This document shows positions 7,225 through 16,375 of a stretch of 64,000 nucleotides of DNA, piece by piece. The DNA comes from Brevibacillus antibioticus (GTDB taxonomy: Bacteria; Bacillota; Bacilli; Brevibacillales; Brevibacillaceae). The position numbers were made by a program, and so were the translations under genes. The stretch covers positions 1,321,501 through 1,385,500 of the forward strand of contig NZ_SZNK01000001.1 of NCBI RefSeq assembly GCF_005217615.1, in the 5' to 3' direction. Numbering within the stretch: the first letter of the stretch is position 1; every line of letters begins with the position of its first letter. A model generated the notes under the pieces. It worked only from the letters and a program-made list of their open reading frames with translations. It made no database searches and was not told the origin of the DNA.

Positions 7225-8256
7225 ATGAAAGCAAACGGCAAGACTACTGCTATTTTTCCGTTTACAAAGCCGGAAGATCAGGGGCTTGACCCGAATCGCC
7301 TTGAAAAATGGCAGAAAAGACTACGAAAGGAGAAGGTCACCAGTTGCCTGATTATTAAGAACGGACATTGCGTGTTCGAATACTACAAAAACAAAAAGAT
7401 CGAAAGCAAACCGCAAAAAATCCACTCGGTGACCAAGAGCATCGTCTCTGCCTTGGTCGGCATTTGCTTCGACCAAAAGCTTATCCCGAGTCTGGATACG
7501 CCAATCCTCGATTTTTTTCCTAAATTTGCGGAGTTGGAGCAGGACTCTCGCAAACGGTCGATCACGGTCAATCATCTGTTGACAATGACGCCAGGGTATC
7601 ACTGGCCAGAGTTTGGCGAATGGGATGGGTTCAGCCACATGTTTTACGCACCAAACTGGGTGCGTTTCGTTCTAGAGCGGAAGTTGGAATGTGATCCTGG
7701 TACGCGGATGAACTACAACACGGGCGCCACGCATCTTCTGACAGCCATCGTGCAGAGGGTCAGCGGCATGAAGGCGTCCGAGTTTGCCGATAAACACTTG
7801 TTCAAACCCTTGGGTATTACTGAGTACATTTGGCACGAAGATCCCCAGGGCATCAACAACGGCGGGTCTGGGATGATGATGCATACCTTGGACCTAGCCA
7901 AGTTCGGTATCATGTACCTCAACCAGGGTAGGTACGGTAAGAAACAGATCGTGTCCAAGGAATGGGTGTCTAATTCGATGACCCCGCAATTTATGACCTA
8001 TGAAAACATTGGCCACTATGCTCGTCATTGGTGGGTCGGCCAACTAGATCGTGAACAGCCTTTGGAAGGGGCCAATATGTGCTACTTCGCTCTCGGCTAT
8101 GGCGGTCAATTCATTATCGTTCTCCCAGCCCATCAAATGGTTGCGGTAATTACAAGCGAGTTGTATGAATCCTCTCTGTTGCCTCTGAGCCTGTTCCGCG
8201 AGCATATCGTGCCCGCATTGCTCAGAGGGGGGATTGGAAGCAGTGAGCCAGTGTAA
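7225..8256 (+). CDS. Serine hydrolase, beta-lactamase class C / esterase family
   Basis: A 343-residue protein. The ATG at 7225 is preferred over longer in-frame starts because it has GGGAG upstream and follows the NRPS relic's stop. It has the nucleophile motif S-V-T-K (Ser68/Lys71, IHSVTKSIVSALVG), the tyrosine motif in RMNYNTGATHLL, and LGYGGQF near the C-terminus in place of KTG. Family members act as esterases, D-peptidases or transpeptidases; in peptide clusters they can release, trim or hydrolyse the product. No signal peptide, so probably cytoplasmic. Intact in a decayed cluster. Confidence 0.85.
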   Translation: MKANGKTTAIFPFTKPEDQGLDPNRLEKWQKRLRKEKVTSCLIIKNGHCVFEYYKNKKIESKPQKIHSVTKSIVSALVGICFDQKLIPSLDTPILDFFPKFAELEQDSRKRSITVNHLLTMTPGYHWPEFGEWDGFSHMFYAPNWVRFVLERKLECDPGTRMNYNTGATHLLTAIVQRVSGMKASEFADKHLFKPLGITEYIWHEDPQGINNGGSGMMMHTLDLAKFGIMYLNQGRYGKKQIVSKEWVSNSMTPQFMTYENIGHYARHWWVGQLDREQPLEGANMCYFALGYGGQFIIVLPAHQMVAVITSELYESSLLPLSLFREHIVPALLRGGIGSSEPV

Positions 8257-8352
8257 ACCGTAACAGACTCGAAGCTCAAATTTATCAAAACGTTCGCTTC
8301 CGGGGTTTTTATGATAAAAGCCTAGAATTTGAGGCGGTTGGCGATGTAATGA

Positions 8353-8667
8353 AGCGAATCACGTACACCACAAGAAGTACTTGAGAATAGGGAGCTACTA
8401 AAATTGTTCTTGCCAATCTTGCGAGCAGATTTTCAATTGGTTGAGACTTATCAACTGCCTGAAGGAAGAGAACCTCTTGACGTTCCGTTCGTCATTTTGA
8501 GTGGAATCAAAGACACCGTTGCCAATGCTGAGGACATGGAAGGGTGGAAGTCCTATACGAAGTCTTCTTGTAAGATCGTTTATTTTAACGGAGGGCACTT
8601 CTTTATAAATGATCATACAGATGACATCACTCAGATCGTGAAAAATCAACTTACACGATTAATCTGA
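8353..8667 (+). pseudogene. Type II thioesterase C-terminal fragment
   Basis: The frame from 8353 reads TPQEVLENRELLKLFLPILRADF, then LDVPFVILSGIKDTVANAEDMEGW and YFNGGHFFINDHTDD. This is the C-terminal third of the GrsT-type thioesterases that clear mischarged carrier domains in NRPS clusters, with the catalytic His in GGHFFI. The Ser-containing N-terminal part (GHSMG) is missing; a stop lies at 8350 and no ribosome site supports expression. Confidence 0.8.
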
Positions 8668-8743
8668 ACCTATTAAAGCAAGGAAAACAGACATAACAAA
8701 TGAGAAAACATAGAAGGTAAACCACAAGGGGGAGGGAGAGAAA

Positions 8744-9493
8744 ATGATTGTTTGTACATCGGAGTATGGTGAAAAGCACCCCAAGTGGTCATTTAATAAT
8801 GGTAAGAACACCGGATTAAACCTATATTGGCTACAGATTCCGGATCATATCACAATTTCAGAAATTCAGCACAATCTGCACTATTTGGATGATGACGAGC
8901 GAAAGACCTATGAAGCGTATCGGGTGGAGGAAAAGCGGATCGAATTCCTTTTAGGTCGAGTATTACTCAAAAATTTGTTAGGCGTACGGCTTGGATTGCA
9001 ACCGGAACAGGTTCGATTTATTAAAAATGCATACGGTCGGCCCTATTTGATTCCGTCACAGGCTCAGCCGGATCTGTTTTTTAATCTTTCGCATACGAGA
9101 GGGGTAATTACTTGCGTCATTGCACCTTGGGATAAAGTCGGTATTGACGTGGAGCGGACAGACCATGACGCCTCCGATGTCATGCGAATGGTTTTTGTTG
9201 AAAAGGAGATCGAATTTGTAAACAGTCAATGGACATCAGATGCCAAGCGTCAGGCGTTTTATCGAATATGGACACGTAAAGAAGCTGTCATGAAAGCGGA
9301 AGGAAAAGGCTTTTCACTTCCTCCTAAGTCATTTACTGTACCCTTGGAAGGCGAATGTGTATCTGATGGAAAGTACGAGTATGTAACGTATTTTCTACTA
9401 CCAGATTGTTTGTGCTCATTAGTAGTTGAGAAGCTAGATTCTGAAATTAGTTGTAACGAAAGTTTTGTCAGCATTGAAGCCATGATTATATAA
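8744..9493 (+). CDS. sfp: 4'-phosphopantetheinyl transferase, Sfp type
   Basis: A 249-residue protein; ATG after AAGGGGGAGGGAG. It has the two Sfp signatures: KVGIDVERTD (Mg2+ and CoA binding) and FYRIWTRKEAVMKAEGKG. It transfers phosphopantetheine from CoA to the conserved Ser of carrier domains. Likely clients in the window are the fused carrier at the start and the free carrier at 2.5 kb; it may also serve other NRPS/PKS genes, which would explain why it stays intact while the local cluster decays. Confidence 0.93.
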   Translation: MIVCTSEYGEKHPKWSFNNGKNTGLNLYWLQIPDHITISEIQHNLHYLDDDERKTYEAYRVEEKRIEFLLGRVLLKNLLGVRLGLQPEQVRFIKNAYGRPYLIPSQAQPDLFFNLSHTRGVITCVIAPWDKVGIDVERTDHDASDVMRMVFVEKEIEFVNSQWTSDAKRQAFYRIWTRKEAVMKAEGKGFSLPPKSFTVPLEGECVSDGKYEYVTYFLLPDCLCSLVVEKLDSEISCNESFVSIEAMII

Positions 9494-9613
9494 TGCAAGC
9501 GTTTCGTACATATTTTGCCTCATAATGGTTATTAAGCATTGGCTTTTGTATCACCCAAAATGATATAATTCTTTATTGGTTACTTATGTAGATGATTATA
9601 GCTGAGGTGATAT

Positions 9614-11128
9614 ATGATGAAGGAAACGAAAGAGGCGACTGTGGACTTAAAATCCGTTAAGTCTCCAAAGAAAACGGAAGACTTTGCGAAATACTTCCAG
9701 GCCCCTTCTCTGAAAGATGCGAAAACGCGCGGTAAGGAAGAAATTTTAGTCCATTACGATTTTAATATCCCAGAAGACATGCAGAACATCGGAAAAGGAA
9801 AGCGTTATCACGTTCGTACGTATGGCTGCCAAATGAACGAGCACGATTCGGAGACAATTTCTGGTATTTTGCAGGCAATGGGCTATACCTCCTCTGATTC
9901 TGTCGAAGATGCGGATGTCATCCTTTTTAACACCTGTGCGATTCGCGAAAATGCAGAGGATAAAGTATTTGGAGAGCTCGGCCATATGAAGCGGCTCAAG
10001 AATAACAATCCAAATCTGATCCTCGGTGTTTGCGGATGTATGTCCCAAGAAGAGAAAGTCGTCAAGAAAATCTTGAAAAGCTACCAGCAGGTCGACTTGA
10101 TTTTTGGAACACACAATATTCACCGTCTGCCAGAACTGATGCGCGATGCGATGTTCAGCAAAGAAATGGTGATTGAGGTTTGGTCCAAAGAAGGCGATAT
10201 CGTCGAAAATATGCCGAAGCTCCGCGAAGGAAACACCAAGGGCTGGGTTAACATCATGTACGGCTGTGACAAGTTCTGTACGTACTGTATCGTGCCGTAT
10301 ACCCGCGGAAAAGAGCGCAGTCGACGCCCGGAAGATGTCATCGCGGAAGTGCGTGATCTCGCTCGCCAAGGTTTTAAGGAAATCATGCTTCTTGGACAAA
10401 ACGTCAATGCGTATGGGAAAGATTTTGAGGACATTGAGTATGGTTTTGGAGACTTGATGGATGAGGTCCGCAAGATTGATATCCCGCGTGTGCGCTTCAC
10501 AACAAGTCATCCGCGTGATTTTGACGACCATTTGATCGAGGTGCTGGCAAAAGGCGGCAACCTCGTGGAGCAAATTCATTTGCCTGTCCAATCCGGTTCG
10601 ACAGAAGTACTCAAGCGGATGGCGCGCAAATATACGCGTGAGCATTATCTGGAGCTCGTTCGCAAAATCAAGGACGCGATCCCGAATGTCTCACTTTCTA
10701 CCGATATTATTGTTGGCTTCCCAGGGGAAACCGATGAGCAGTTCGAAGATACGATTTCGATGGTGGAAGAGGTCAAATATGAATTTGCGTATACCTTCAT
10801 TTATTCCCCACGTGAAGGTACACCGGCTGCTGTCATGGAAGACAACGTTCCAATGGAAGTGAAAAAAGCGCGCTTATATCGACTCAATGAAGTGTTGGCT
10901 CGCATCGCACTGGAGCAGAACAAAAAACTACAGGATCAGGTTGTCGAGGTACTGGTGGAAGGCGAATCGAGGACGAATGCGGAAGTGCTTGCGGGTCGTA
11001 CGCGTACAAATAAGCTGGTCCATTTCACCGGCGACAAATCCTTGATCGGACAGTATGTTCACATAAAAATTACAGATGCGAAAACGTGGACACTTCACGG
11101 TGAACTCGTATCCAAAGTTGAGGTGTAG
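9614..11128 (+). CDS. miaB: tRNA-2-methylthio-N6-dimethylallyladenosine synthase MiaB
   Basis: A 504-residue protein; ATG preceded by GAGGTGA. N-terminal UPF0004 domain with three cluster cysteines ([35 protein letters not shown]), the radical SAM motif CDKFCTYC, and a C-terminal TRAM domain. It methylthiolates i6A37 in tRNAs that read UNN codons. The extra N-terminal 60 residues are usual in Bacillales. It opens the conserved miaB-ricA-cotE-mutS-mutL order and acts after MiaA, encoded at 31.6 kb. Confidence 0.97.
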   Translation: MMKETKEATVDLKSVKSPKKTEDFAKYFQAPSLKDAKTRGKEEILVHYDFNIPEDMQNIGKGKRYHVRTYGCQMNEHDSETISGILQAMGYTSSDSVEDADVILFNTCAIRENAEDKVFGELGHMKRLKNNNPNLILGVCGCMSQEEKVVKKILKSYQQVDLIFGTHNIHRLPELMRDAMFSKEMVIEVWSKEGDIVENMPKLREGNTKGWVNIMYGCDKFCTYCIVPYTRGKERSRRPEDVIAEVRDLARQGFKEIMLLGQNVNAYGKDFEDIEYGFGDLMDEVRKIDIPRVRFTTSHPRDFDDHLIEVLAKGGNLVEQIHLPVQSGSTEVLKRMARKYTREHYLELVRKIKDAIPNVSLSTDIIVGFPGETDEQFEDTISMVEEVKYEFAYTFIYSPREGTPAAVMEDNVPMEVKKARLYRLNEVLARIALEQNKKLQDQVVEVLVEGESRTNAEVLAGRTRTNKLVHFTGDKSLIGQYVHIKITDAKTWTLHGELVSKVEV

Positions 11129-11134
11129 ATCATT

Positions 11135-11578
11135 ATGGAACAAACAAACGCATATACACAGAAAGAAATTCTCGATAAAGCTCGCGAGCTTGCAGCGATG
11201 ATTGCACGTACGAATGAAGTTGATTTCTTCAAACGTGCCGAATTGCAAATCAAGAACAATGAACGTGTGCAAGATTTGATTGATACCTTGAAGCAGAAGC
11301 AAAAGCAAATGGTGATGTTTGAATCCATCAACAAGCCGGAACTGGTGAAAAAAGTGGAAGATGAGTACAGCCAATTGCATGAGGAACTGGATGCCATTCC
11401 AATTGTTACGGAATTCAAGCAATCGCAGGTCGATGTGAATGATCTTTTGCAAATGGTCACGAACGTGATCACGAACACCGTTTCGGAGCGTATTATTTTG
11501 GATACAGGCGGAAACCCATTGACAGGAGAGACGGGTGGCGGGCCTGAAAAGAAAAAATCTGGCGGCTGCTGCTCCTAA
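11135..11578 (+). CDS. ricA: RicA (YmcA) regulatory iron-sulfur subunit
   Basis: A 147-residue YlbF/YmcA-family helical protein starting 6 nt after miaB. The C-terminal CC motif (SGGCCS) matches RicA, which with RicF (YlbF) and RicT (YaaT) forms a complex that speeds the phosphorelay to Spo0A and promotes mRNA maturation with RNase Y. The miaB-ymcA-cotE order of Bacillus subtilis supports the assignment. The Gly-rich tail before the Cys pair is longer than in B. subtilis. Confidence 0.88.
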   Translation: MEQTNAYTQKEILDKARELAAMIARTNEVDFFKRAELQIKNNERVQDLIDTLKQKQKQMVMFESINKPELVKKVEDEYSQLHEELDAIPIVTEFKQSQVDVNDLLQMVTNVITNTVSERIILDTGGNPLTGETGGGPEKKKSGGCCS

Positions 11579-11673
11579 TTCTTGAAGGAAAGCTTTCCCG
11601 GCGCTGTTTTGATGAATACCCAACAACTTTCCCAAATATAAAGTGGTTGTTTGCACGCTAGTCGAATGCCCTG

Positions 11674-11682
11674 CATACAAAT
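11674..11682 (+). promoter_or_regulatory. Possible mother-cell sigma (E/K) -10 element before cotE
   Basis: CATACAAAT lies 33 nt upstream of the cotE start and resembles sigma-E/sigma-K -10 boxes. An AC dinucleotide 17 nt upstream would fit a sigma-K -35. B. subtilis cotE is known to be transcribed by both; here this is a weak motif match. Confidence 0.35.
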
Positions 11683-11714
11683 GTACAGAAACGTTGTATG
11701 GAGGAGGTAACGAA

Positions 11715-12275
11715 ATGTCGGGTATAGACAAAGATCTACAGTGCCGGGAACTTATCGCGAAAGCAGTCTGCGGCAAAGGCCATAAATTTTCTATTACCAC
11801 CCACACCATCATACCGTCGCAAACTCCTTCGACGATCCTCGGATGCTGGATTATAAACACGAACTTCCAAGCAGAGAAAGTCGGAGATGCCGTTGAAGTA
11901 TCTGGTATGTATGACGTCAACCTGTGGTTTTCGTTTGCTAATAACACGCAAACCGAAGTCAAGCGGGAAACTGTTCAGTTCTCCGTACTCGTACCGCTTA
12001 CGTTCTTCGACAAAAACTGCAGAGGCGATTTGGAAATCGTCGCACGCGCCGTGGAGCAACCGAAGTGCATAAAAGCGGAGTTAAGTGGTGGTGGCACAAT
12101 CACAGTCAGAGTGGAAAGTGAATATGCAGTAGAGGTCATTGGAGAAACAAAGGTGTGCGTTGTCGTCTGCAATAGTTGTGATGAAAAAGAGTTTCATCTG
12201 GTTGACGACTTTGAAGACAACAGTGACGAGTTTGATGACTTTGATTCCGCTACGCTACTCGACGAGCTCGATTAA
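11715..12275 (+). CDS. cotE: Outer spore coat morphogenetic protein CotE
   Basis: A 186-residue protein; ATG chosen for the GGAGGAGGTAACG ribosome site, although the frame is open further upstream. Recognisable CotE: N-terminal LQCRELIAKAVCGKGHKF, a central beta-rich block (ILGCWIINTNFQAEKVGD; YDVNLWFSFANNTQT) and a very acidic C-terminus (DDFEDNSDEFDDFD). CotE assembles around the forespore and anchors outer coat proteins. Its position downstream of ricA is conserved. A strong terminator follows directly. Confidence 0.95.
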   Translation: MSGIDKDLQCRELIAKAVCGKGHKFSITTHTIIPSQTPSTILGCWIINTNFQAEKVGDAVEVSGMYDVNLWFSFANNTQTEVKRETVQFSVLVPLTFFDKNCRGDLEIVARAVEQPKCIKAELSGGGTITVRVESEYAVEVIGETKVCVVVCNSCDEKEFHLVDDFEDNSDEFDDFDSATLLDELD

Positions 12276-12305
12276 AGAGGAGAAATTATCTCCTCTTTTT
12301 TCTTT
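12276..12305 (+). terminator. Terminator after cotE
   Basis: AGAGGAGA-AATTA-TCTCCTCT followed by TTTTTTCTTTTTT, beginning immediately after the cotE stop codon. It insulates the coat gene from the downstream repair genes. Confidence 0.9.
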
Positions 12306-12383
12306 TTTCGGATGCGTACCATTCACACTTTTTTCTGGGCGCAGTCATAAGATAACGAAAGAAAAGCGGGGAGTGTGGAAGGC

Positions 12384-13673
12384 ATGATTCTACGCACAAG
12401 GGCGAGTCAGCAAGCTAACAAGCAGGAGACGCCAGCAACACAACCGATGACGGCCAACGCGAAAGAAGTCGTTGCGTATTTGCATCGTCCAGAAATCGGG
12501 CGCTGGTTGCTCCGTATGGGGAGAATACCTGTTACGACAGGAAAAGCTGCGCGACCAGGCTGGCGAACATATAGGCTCTGCCTGTACCAAGACTATGTAC
12601 TAAATATCGCCAGGAGCGAGGAGCAATCACAATGGCTGCTGCATCGCCTAGAGGAACCCGAGTGGCATTCCGTCTCCTTGCCTTCCACTGAGACAGAGAT
12701 CCATGTGGTGCAAGTGCTGGCTGCGCGCAGTTTGTATGCCGCCGGAGCCGATGCGGGTCAAGTGACGGTCATGGCGGCTTCTCCCCATCGACTTAAGGTC
12801 GTCGAGGTGGAACCAAATTGGCCAGCCAACCATGCTGACGAATATATGCAGCGTGCCCGAGATTGGTGGGAAGCTCGGATGCGCAAACAGCCGCAAAAGC
12901 TGCAAAGCATGGGGGCTGATCCCGAATTTGCTTTGCGGAAGCCCACAGGAGAAATGGCACTTGCTTCTGACTTCCTGAGCATCCATGGGACGGTTGGATG
13001 TGATACGACACGCTACCGGGAAGAATTAGGTCTCCATCAACACCCAGTTGCAGAGTTGAGACCTGCGCCATCGGAGGACCCTGATCAATTATTTATGCAT
13101 ATATACGATAATCTGGCACTCGCATACCAAAAAATAGGGAACGCGTCTATCGAATGGCTCGCTGGCGGAATGCCGTTTCAAGGTTACCCAATCGGCGGGC
13201 ATATTCATTTTGGCGGGCTCACACCTACTTTTTCTCTTCGACGAAAGCTGGATGCGTACTTGGCTCTTCCCCTTGTTCTGATTGAGGATGCAGGCTGTAT
13301 GAACCGCAGAGAGCGCTATGGATTTTTGGGGGATGTAAGGGAGAAGGAATATGGATTCGAATATCGTACACTTCCGAGTTGGCTCGTTGATCCCCTTGTC
13401 ACTCGAGGTATTCTTCATTTGGCCCATTTGGTTGCAACCAATTACGAGAAGCTACAAGCGACGCCTCATCTAAAGCTCCCGCTTATCAAGGCGTACTACC
13501 AGGGCGAAAAAGAAAAGCTCCTGCCGTACGTAGTCCAAGTATGGGAAGAAGTAAAGGAGCTACCAGGCTATACGCTGTCACGCATTCATTTGGATCGATA
13601 CTTTTCTTTTTTAATCGAAAGCCAATCATGGAGAACGGATGAAGACCTGCGCAAGACATGGAAGCTACCATAA
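12384..13673 (+). CDS. Putative amidoligase (glutamine-synthetase-fold COOH-NH2 ligase, type 2-like)
   Basis: A 429-residue protein; the ATG at 12384 has GGGGAG ten bases upstream, while an in-frame GTG at 12375 abuts that site. Motifs fit the predicted COOH-NH2 ligases with a glutamine-synthetase-like fold: MGADPEFALRKPTGE, an acid/Arg strand HPVAELRPAPSEDP, the metal-binding GYPIGGHIHFGG, and YGFEYRTLPSWL. Such enzymes are thought to form amide bonds on peptides or cell-wall components; no substrate is established. It lies directly upstream of mutS, whose promoter falls just after its stop. Confidence 0.7.
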   Translation: MILRTRASQQANKQETPATQPMTANAKEVVAYLHRPEIGRWLLRMGRIPVTTGKAARPGWRTYRLCLYQDYVLNIARSEEQSQWLLHRLEEPEWHSVSLPSTETEIHVVQVLAARSLYAAGADAGQVTVMAASPHRLKVVEVEPNWPANHADEYMQRARDWWEARMRKQPQKLQSMGADPEFALRKPTGEMALASDFLSIHGTVGCDTTRYREELGLHQHPVAELRPAPSEDPDQLFMHIYDNLALAYQKIGNASIEWLAGGMPFQGYPIGGHIHFGGLTPTFSLRRKLDAYLALPLVLIEDAGCMNRRERYGFLGDVREKEYGFEYRTLPSWLVDPLVTRGILHLAHLVATNYEKLQATPHLKLPLIKAYYQGEKEKLLPYVVQVWEEVKELPGYTLSRIHLDRYFSFLIESQSWRTDEDLRKTWKLP

Positions 13674-13698
13674 ACGGATACTGCCATCGGATGCAGGG

Positions 13699-13727
13699 TC
13701 AACATTACCGTATAATCATGATATAAT
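13699..13727 (+). promoter_or_regulatory. Candidate sigma-A promoter of mutSL
   Basis: TCAACA (13699-13704), a 17-nt spacer and TATAAT (13722-13727) lie 36 nt upstream of mutS. The -10 is perfect, the -35 weak. Confidence 0.5.
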
Positions 13728-13762
13728 AGCGACGAGAATTCGTAGGCTAGGAGAAGAAAATC

Positions 13763-16351
13763 ATGGCTCAATATACCCCGATGATTCAACAGTATCTGGC
13801 TATCAAAAAAGATTATCCGGATACTTTCTTATTTTTTCGCTTAGGCGATTTTTATGAACTGTTTTTTGATGACGCCACTCTTGCGTCCCGTGAGCTGGAA
13901 ATTACACTGACGGGACGTGAGGGTGGTGGTTCTGAGCGCATACCCATGTGTGGTGTTCCACATCATGCGGCAGATGGCTATATTGCAGAGCTACTAAAAA
14001 AGGGACATAAAGTAGCCGTTTGTGAGCAAGTTGAAGATCCAAAAGAAGCCAAAGGGGTCGTTCGGCGGGAAGTGACACGCGTCATTACTCCGGGAACGAT
14101 GATGGAAGGCAAATGGCTGACGGATAAGGAGAACAATTACATGGCAGCGTTGGCCCAAGTAGAAGGGCGAACGGGTGTTGCTGCTTGTGATATGAGTACA
14201 GGCGAGTTGTACGTTACCTCTTTAGTGGGACAGGCAGAGGCTGTTCTGGATGAAGCCTTGCAATATCGCCCTAAGGAGCTCGTCTTTTTTGGCCTCACTG
14301 TTTTGCCGAAGACAGCACTGCCATCTACTATCGTGGATGCACACCAACTGGACGCACTTGCGGTGGATAGTCAATACGGGGAGCAGGCAAAAGGGCTGGA
14401 CATGTCCATGCGGGCGGCTGTAAATGCTCTCTTGTTCTATATAGGGACAACGCAAAAACGTAGCCTTGCCCATATGCGTCTGTTAAAGCAGTACGATGCA
14501 AAGCAGTATCTGCAAATGGACGGATTTTCCAGACGAAATTTGGAATTGACAGAGACCATTCGCGATAAGACGAAAAAAGGCTCTTTGTTGTGGCTGTTGG
14601 ATCGAACTCAAACGGCAATGGGTGGTCGTCTTTTGCGCAGATGGATTGAGCGTCCATTGCTCAGCCGCGATCAGTTGGAGGCACGTCTGAGCGCTGTGGA
14701 AGCCTTGAAGGGTGACATGCTGCTTCGATCCGATTTGCGGACTTGCCTGGACCGTGTCTATGATTTGGAGCGTCTCGCGGGTCGTATTTCCTACGGGAAT
14801 GCGAACGCTCGCGACCTCATTCAACTGCGGATGTCCTTGGAAGCTGTTCCAGAGCTGAAGCAATATATGAGCCAAACGAATACGCCGGTATTGATGGAAC
14901 TGGCACAAGGGATGGATGAGTGTACGGATATCGTCAACTATTTGGCTCATGCACTCGTGGATGATCCCCCGATATCGGTTCGTGAAGGCGGAATGATTCG
15001 GACAGGATACGATGAGTACCTGGACAAGCTCCATACGGCAAGTCGCGAAGGGAAGACGTGGATAGCCCAACTGGAGCAGGGAGAACGGGAAGCAACAGGG
15101 ATTCGTTCACTTAAAGTTGGCTTTAATAAAGTGTTCGGCTATTACATCGAAATATCGAAATCCAACATCGCCAATGTCCCGGCTGGACGGTATGAGCGCA
15201 AGCAAACTTTGGCCAATGCAGAGCGATATATCACGCCAGAGTTGAAGGAACGCGAAGCGCTCATTCTGGAAGCGGAAGAAAAGATGATTGAGTTGGAATA
15301 CCAACTGTTCGTGGCTGTAAGAAGTGAAGTCGCGAAGCATATACCAAGATTGCAGAATCTTGCAGAGCGCATTGCATCTGTGGACGTTCTCCAGGCGTTT
15401 GCTACGGTAAGTGACGAGCGCGGTTTTATCCGCCCTGAGCTTGTGGAAAGCGGCGAATACGTCATTACAGAAGGGCGTCATCCAGTAGTAGAAGCCGTTC
15501 TGGAGCGCGAAAAATATGTGGCTAATGACGTGGAGATGGATCAGACCAATCGTCAAGTTTTACTCATTACGGGTCCGAATATGGCGGGTAAGAGTACGTA
15601 CATGAGACAGATTGCCTTGATCACAGTGATGGCACAAATCGGTTGCTTTGTTCCTGCTAAACAGGCCAAGCTGTCGATTGTCGATCAGATTTTTACTCGA
15701 ATTGGGGCAGCCGATGACTTGGTAGGCGGGCACAGTACGTTTATGGTGGAAATGCTGGAGACGAGACACGCCCTGCAAAAAGCGACAGCGAAGAGCTTGA
15801 TCCTGCTCGATGAAATTGGTCGCGGAACTTCGACGTACGATGGAATGGCGCTTGCACAGGCAGTCATTGAGTACATTTGCCAAAAAATTGGTGCCAAAAC
15901 ACTCTTCTCGACGCATTACCACGAGTTGACCGGGTTAGCGGAGACGTTGAGTGGTGTCGTGAACGTCAACGCTCGATGCGAAGAACGGGAAGGGAAGCTT
16001 TTGTTCCTTCACAAAATTGAAGAAGGACGAGCAGATAAAAGTTATGGAATTCATGTCGCAGAGCTGGCTGAAATGCCGACCTGGGTCATTGAGCGGGCGC
16101 GCAGTATCTTAACTGGGCTTGAAGCGAATGGAAGTGCAGGGAATGGAAATGCAGCGAGTGACGTGCAAATGTCGCTCGAATCGGTATGGACGGCACCAGT
16201 TGCTGCGGTGCGTGAAGAACCGATACAGTTTGCGTCGGCGGAGGAAGATGCGATTATGGCTGAACTGCGCGAGCTGGATTTGAATTCAACGACGCCAATG
16301 GACGCCATGATGAAACTGTACGCATGGAAACAGCAATTGAAAAAGCGATAG
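13763..16351 (+). CDS. mutS: DNA mismatch repair protein MutS
   Basis: An 862-residue protein; ATG after AGGAGAAG. The N-terminal mismatch-recognition loop is present (LFFRLGDFYELFFDDA, containing the Phe-x-Glu that wedges at mismatches). The ATPase core has Walker A GPNMAGKST, Walker B LILLDEIGRGTSTYDG and LFSTHYHELT. The C-terminal linker before the tail is Gly/Asn/Ala-rich. MutS finds mismatches and recruits MutL, encoded 24 nt downstream. Confidence 0.98.
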   Translation: MAQYTPMIQQYLAIKKDYPDTFLFFRLGDFYELFFDDATLASRELEITLTGREGGGSERIPMCGVPHHAADGYIAELLKKGHKVAVCEQVEDPKEAKGVVRREVTRVITPGTMMEGKWLTDKENNYMAALAQVEGRTGVAACDMSTGELYVTSLVGQAEAVLDEALQYRPKELVFFGLTVLPKTALPSTIVDAHQLDALAVDSQYGEQAKGLDMSMRAAVNALLFYIGTTQKRSLAHMRLLKQYDAKQYLQMDGFSRRNLELTETIRDKTKKGSLLWLLDRTQTAMGGRLLRRWIERPLLSRDQLEARLSAVEALKGDMLLRSDLRTCLDRVYDLERLAGRISYGNANARDLIQLRMSLEAVPELKQYMSQTNTPVLMELAQGMDECTDIVNYLAHALVDDPPISVREGGMIRTGYDEYLDKLHTASREGKTWIAQLEQGEREATGIRSLKVGFNKVFGYYIEISKSNIANVPAGRYERKQTLANAERYITPELKEREALILEAEEKMIELEYQLFVAVRSEVAKHIPRLQNLAERIASVDVLQAFATVSDERGFIRPELVESGEYVITEGRHPVVEAVLEREKYVANDVEMDQTNRQVLLITGPNMAGKSTYMRQIALITVMAQIGCFVPAKQAKLSIVDQIFTRIGAADDLVGGHSTFMVEMLETRHALQKATAKSLILLDEIGRGTSTYDGMALAQAVIEYICQKIGAKTLFSTHYHELTGLAETLSGVVNVNARCEEREGKLLFLHKIEEGRADKSYGIHVAELAEMPTWVIERARSILTGLEANGSAGNGNAASDVQMSLESVWTAPVAAVREEPIQFASAEEDAIMAELRELDLNSTTPMDAMMKLYAWKQQLKKR

Positions 16352-16375
16352 GGTTGGTCAGGAGGGGAGGCACTC

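Noticed and set aside
9746-10645. 299-codon frame antisense to miaB
   Set aside because: Shadow of the miaB codon bias; the sense strand carries all radical SAM motifs.
10928-11962. Long minus-strand frame across miaB end, ricA and cotE start
   Set aside because: It spans three well-supported sense genes and an intergenic region, with no start signal.
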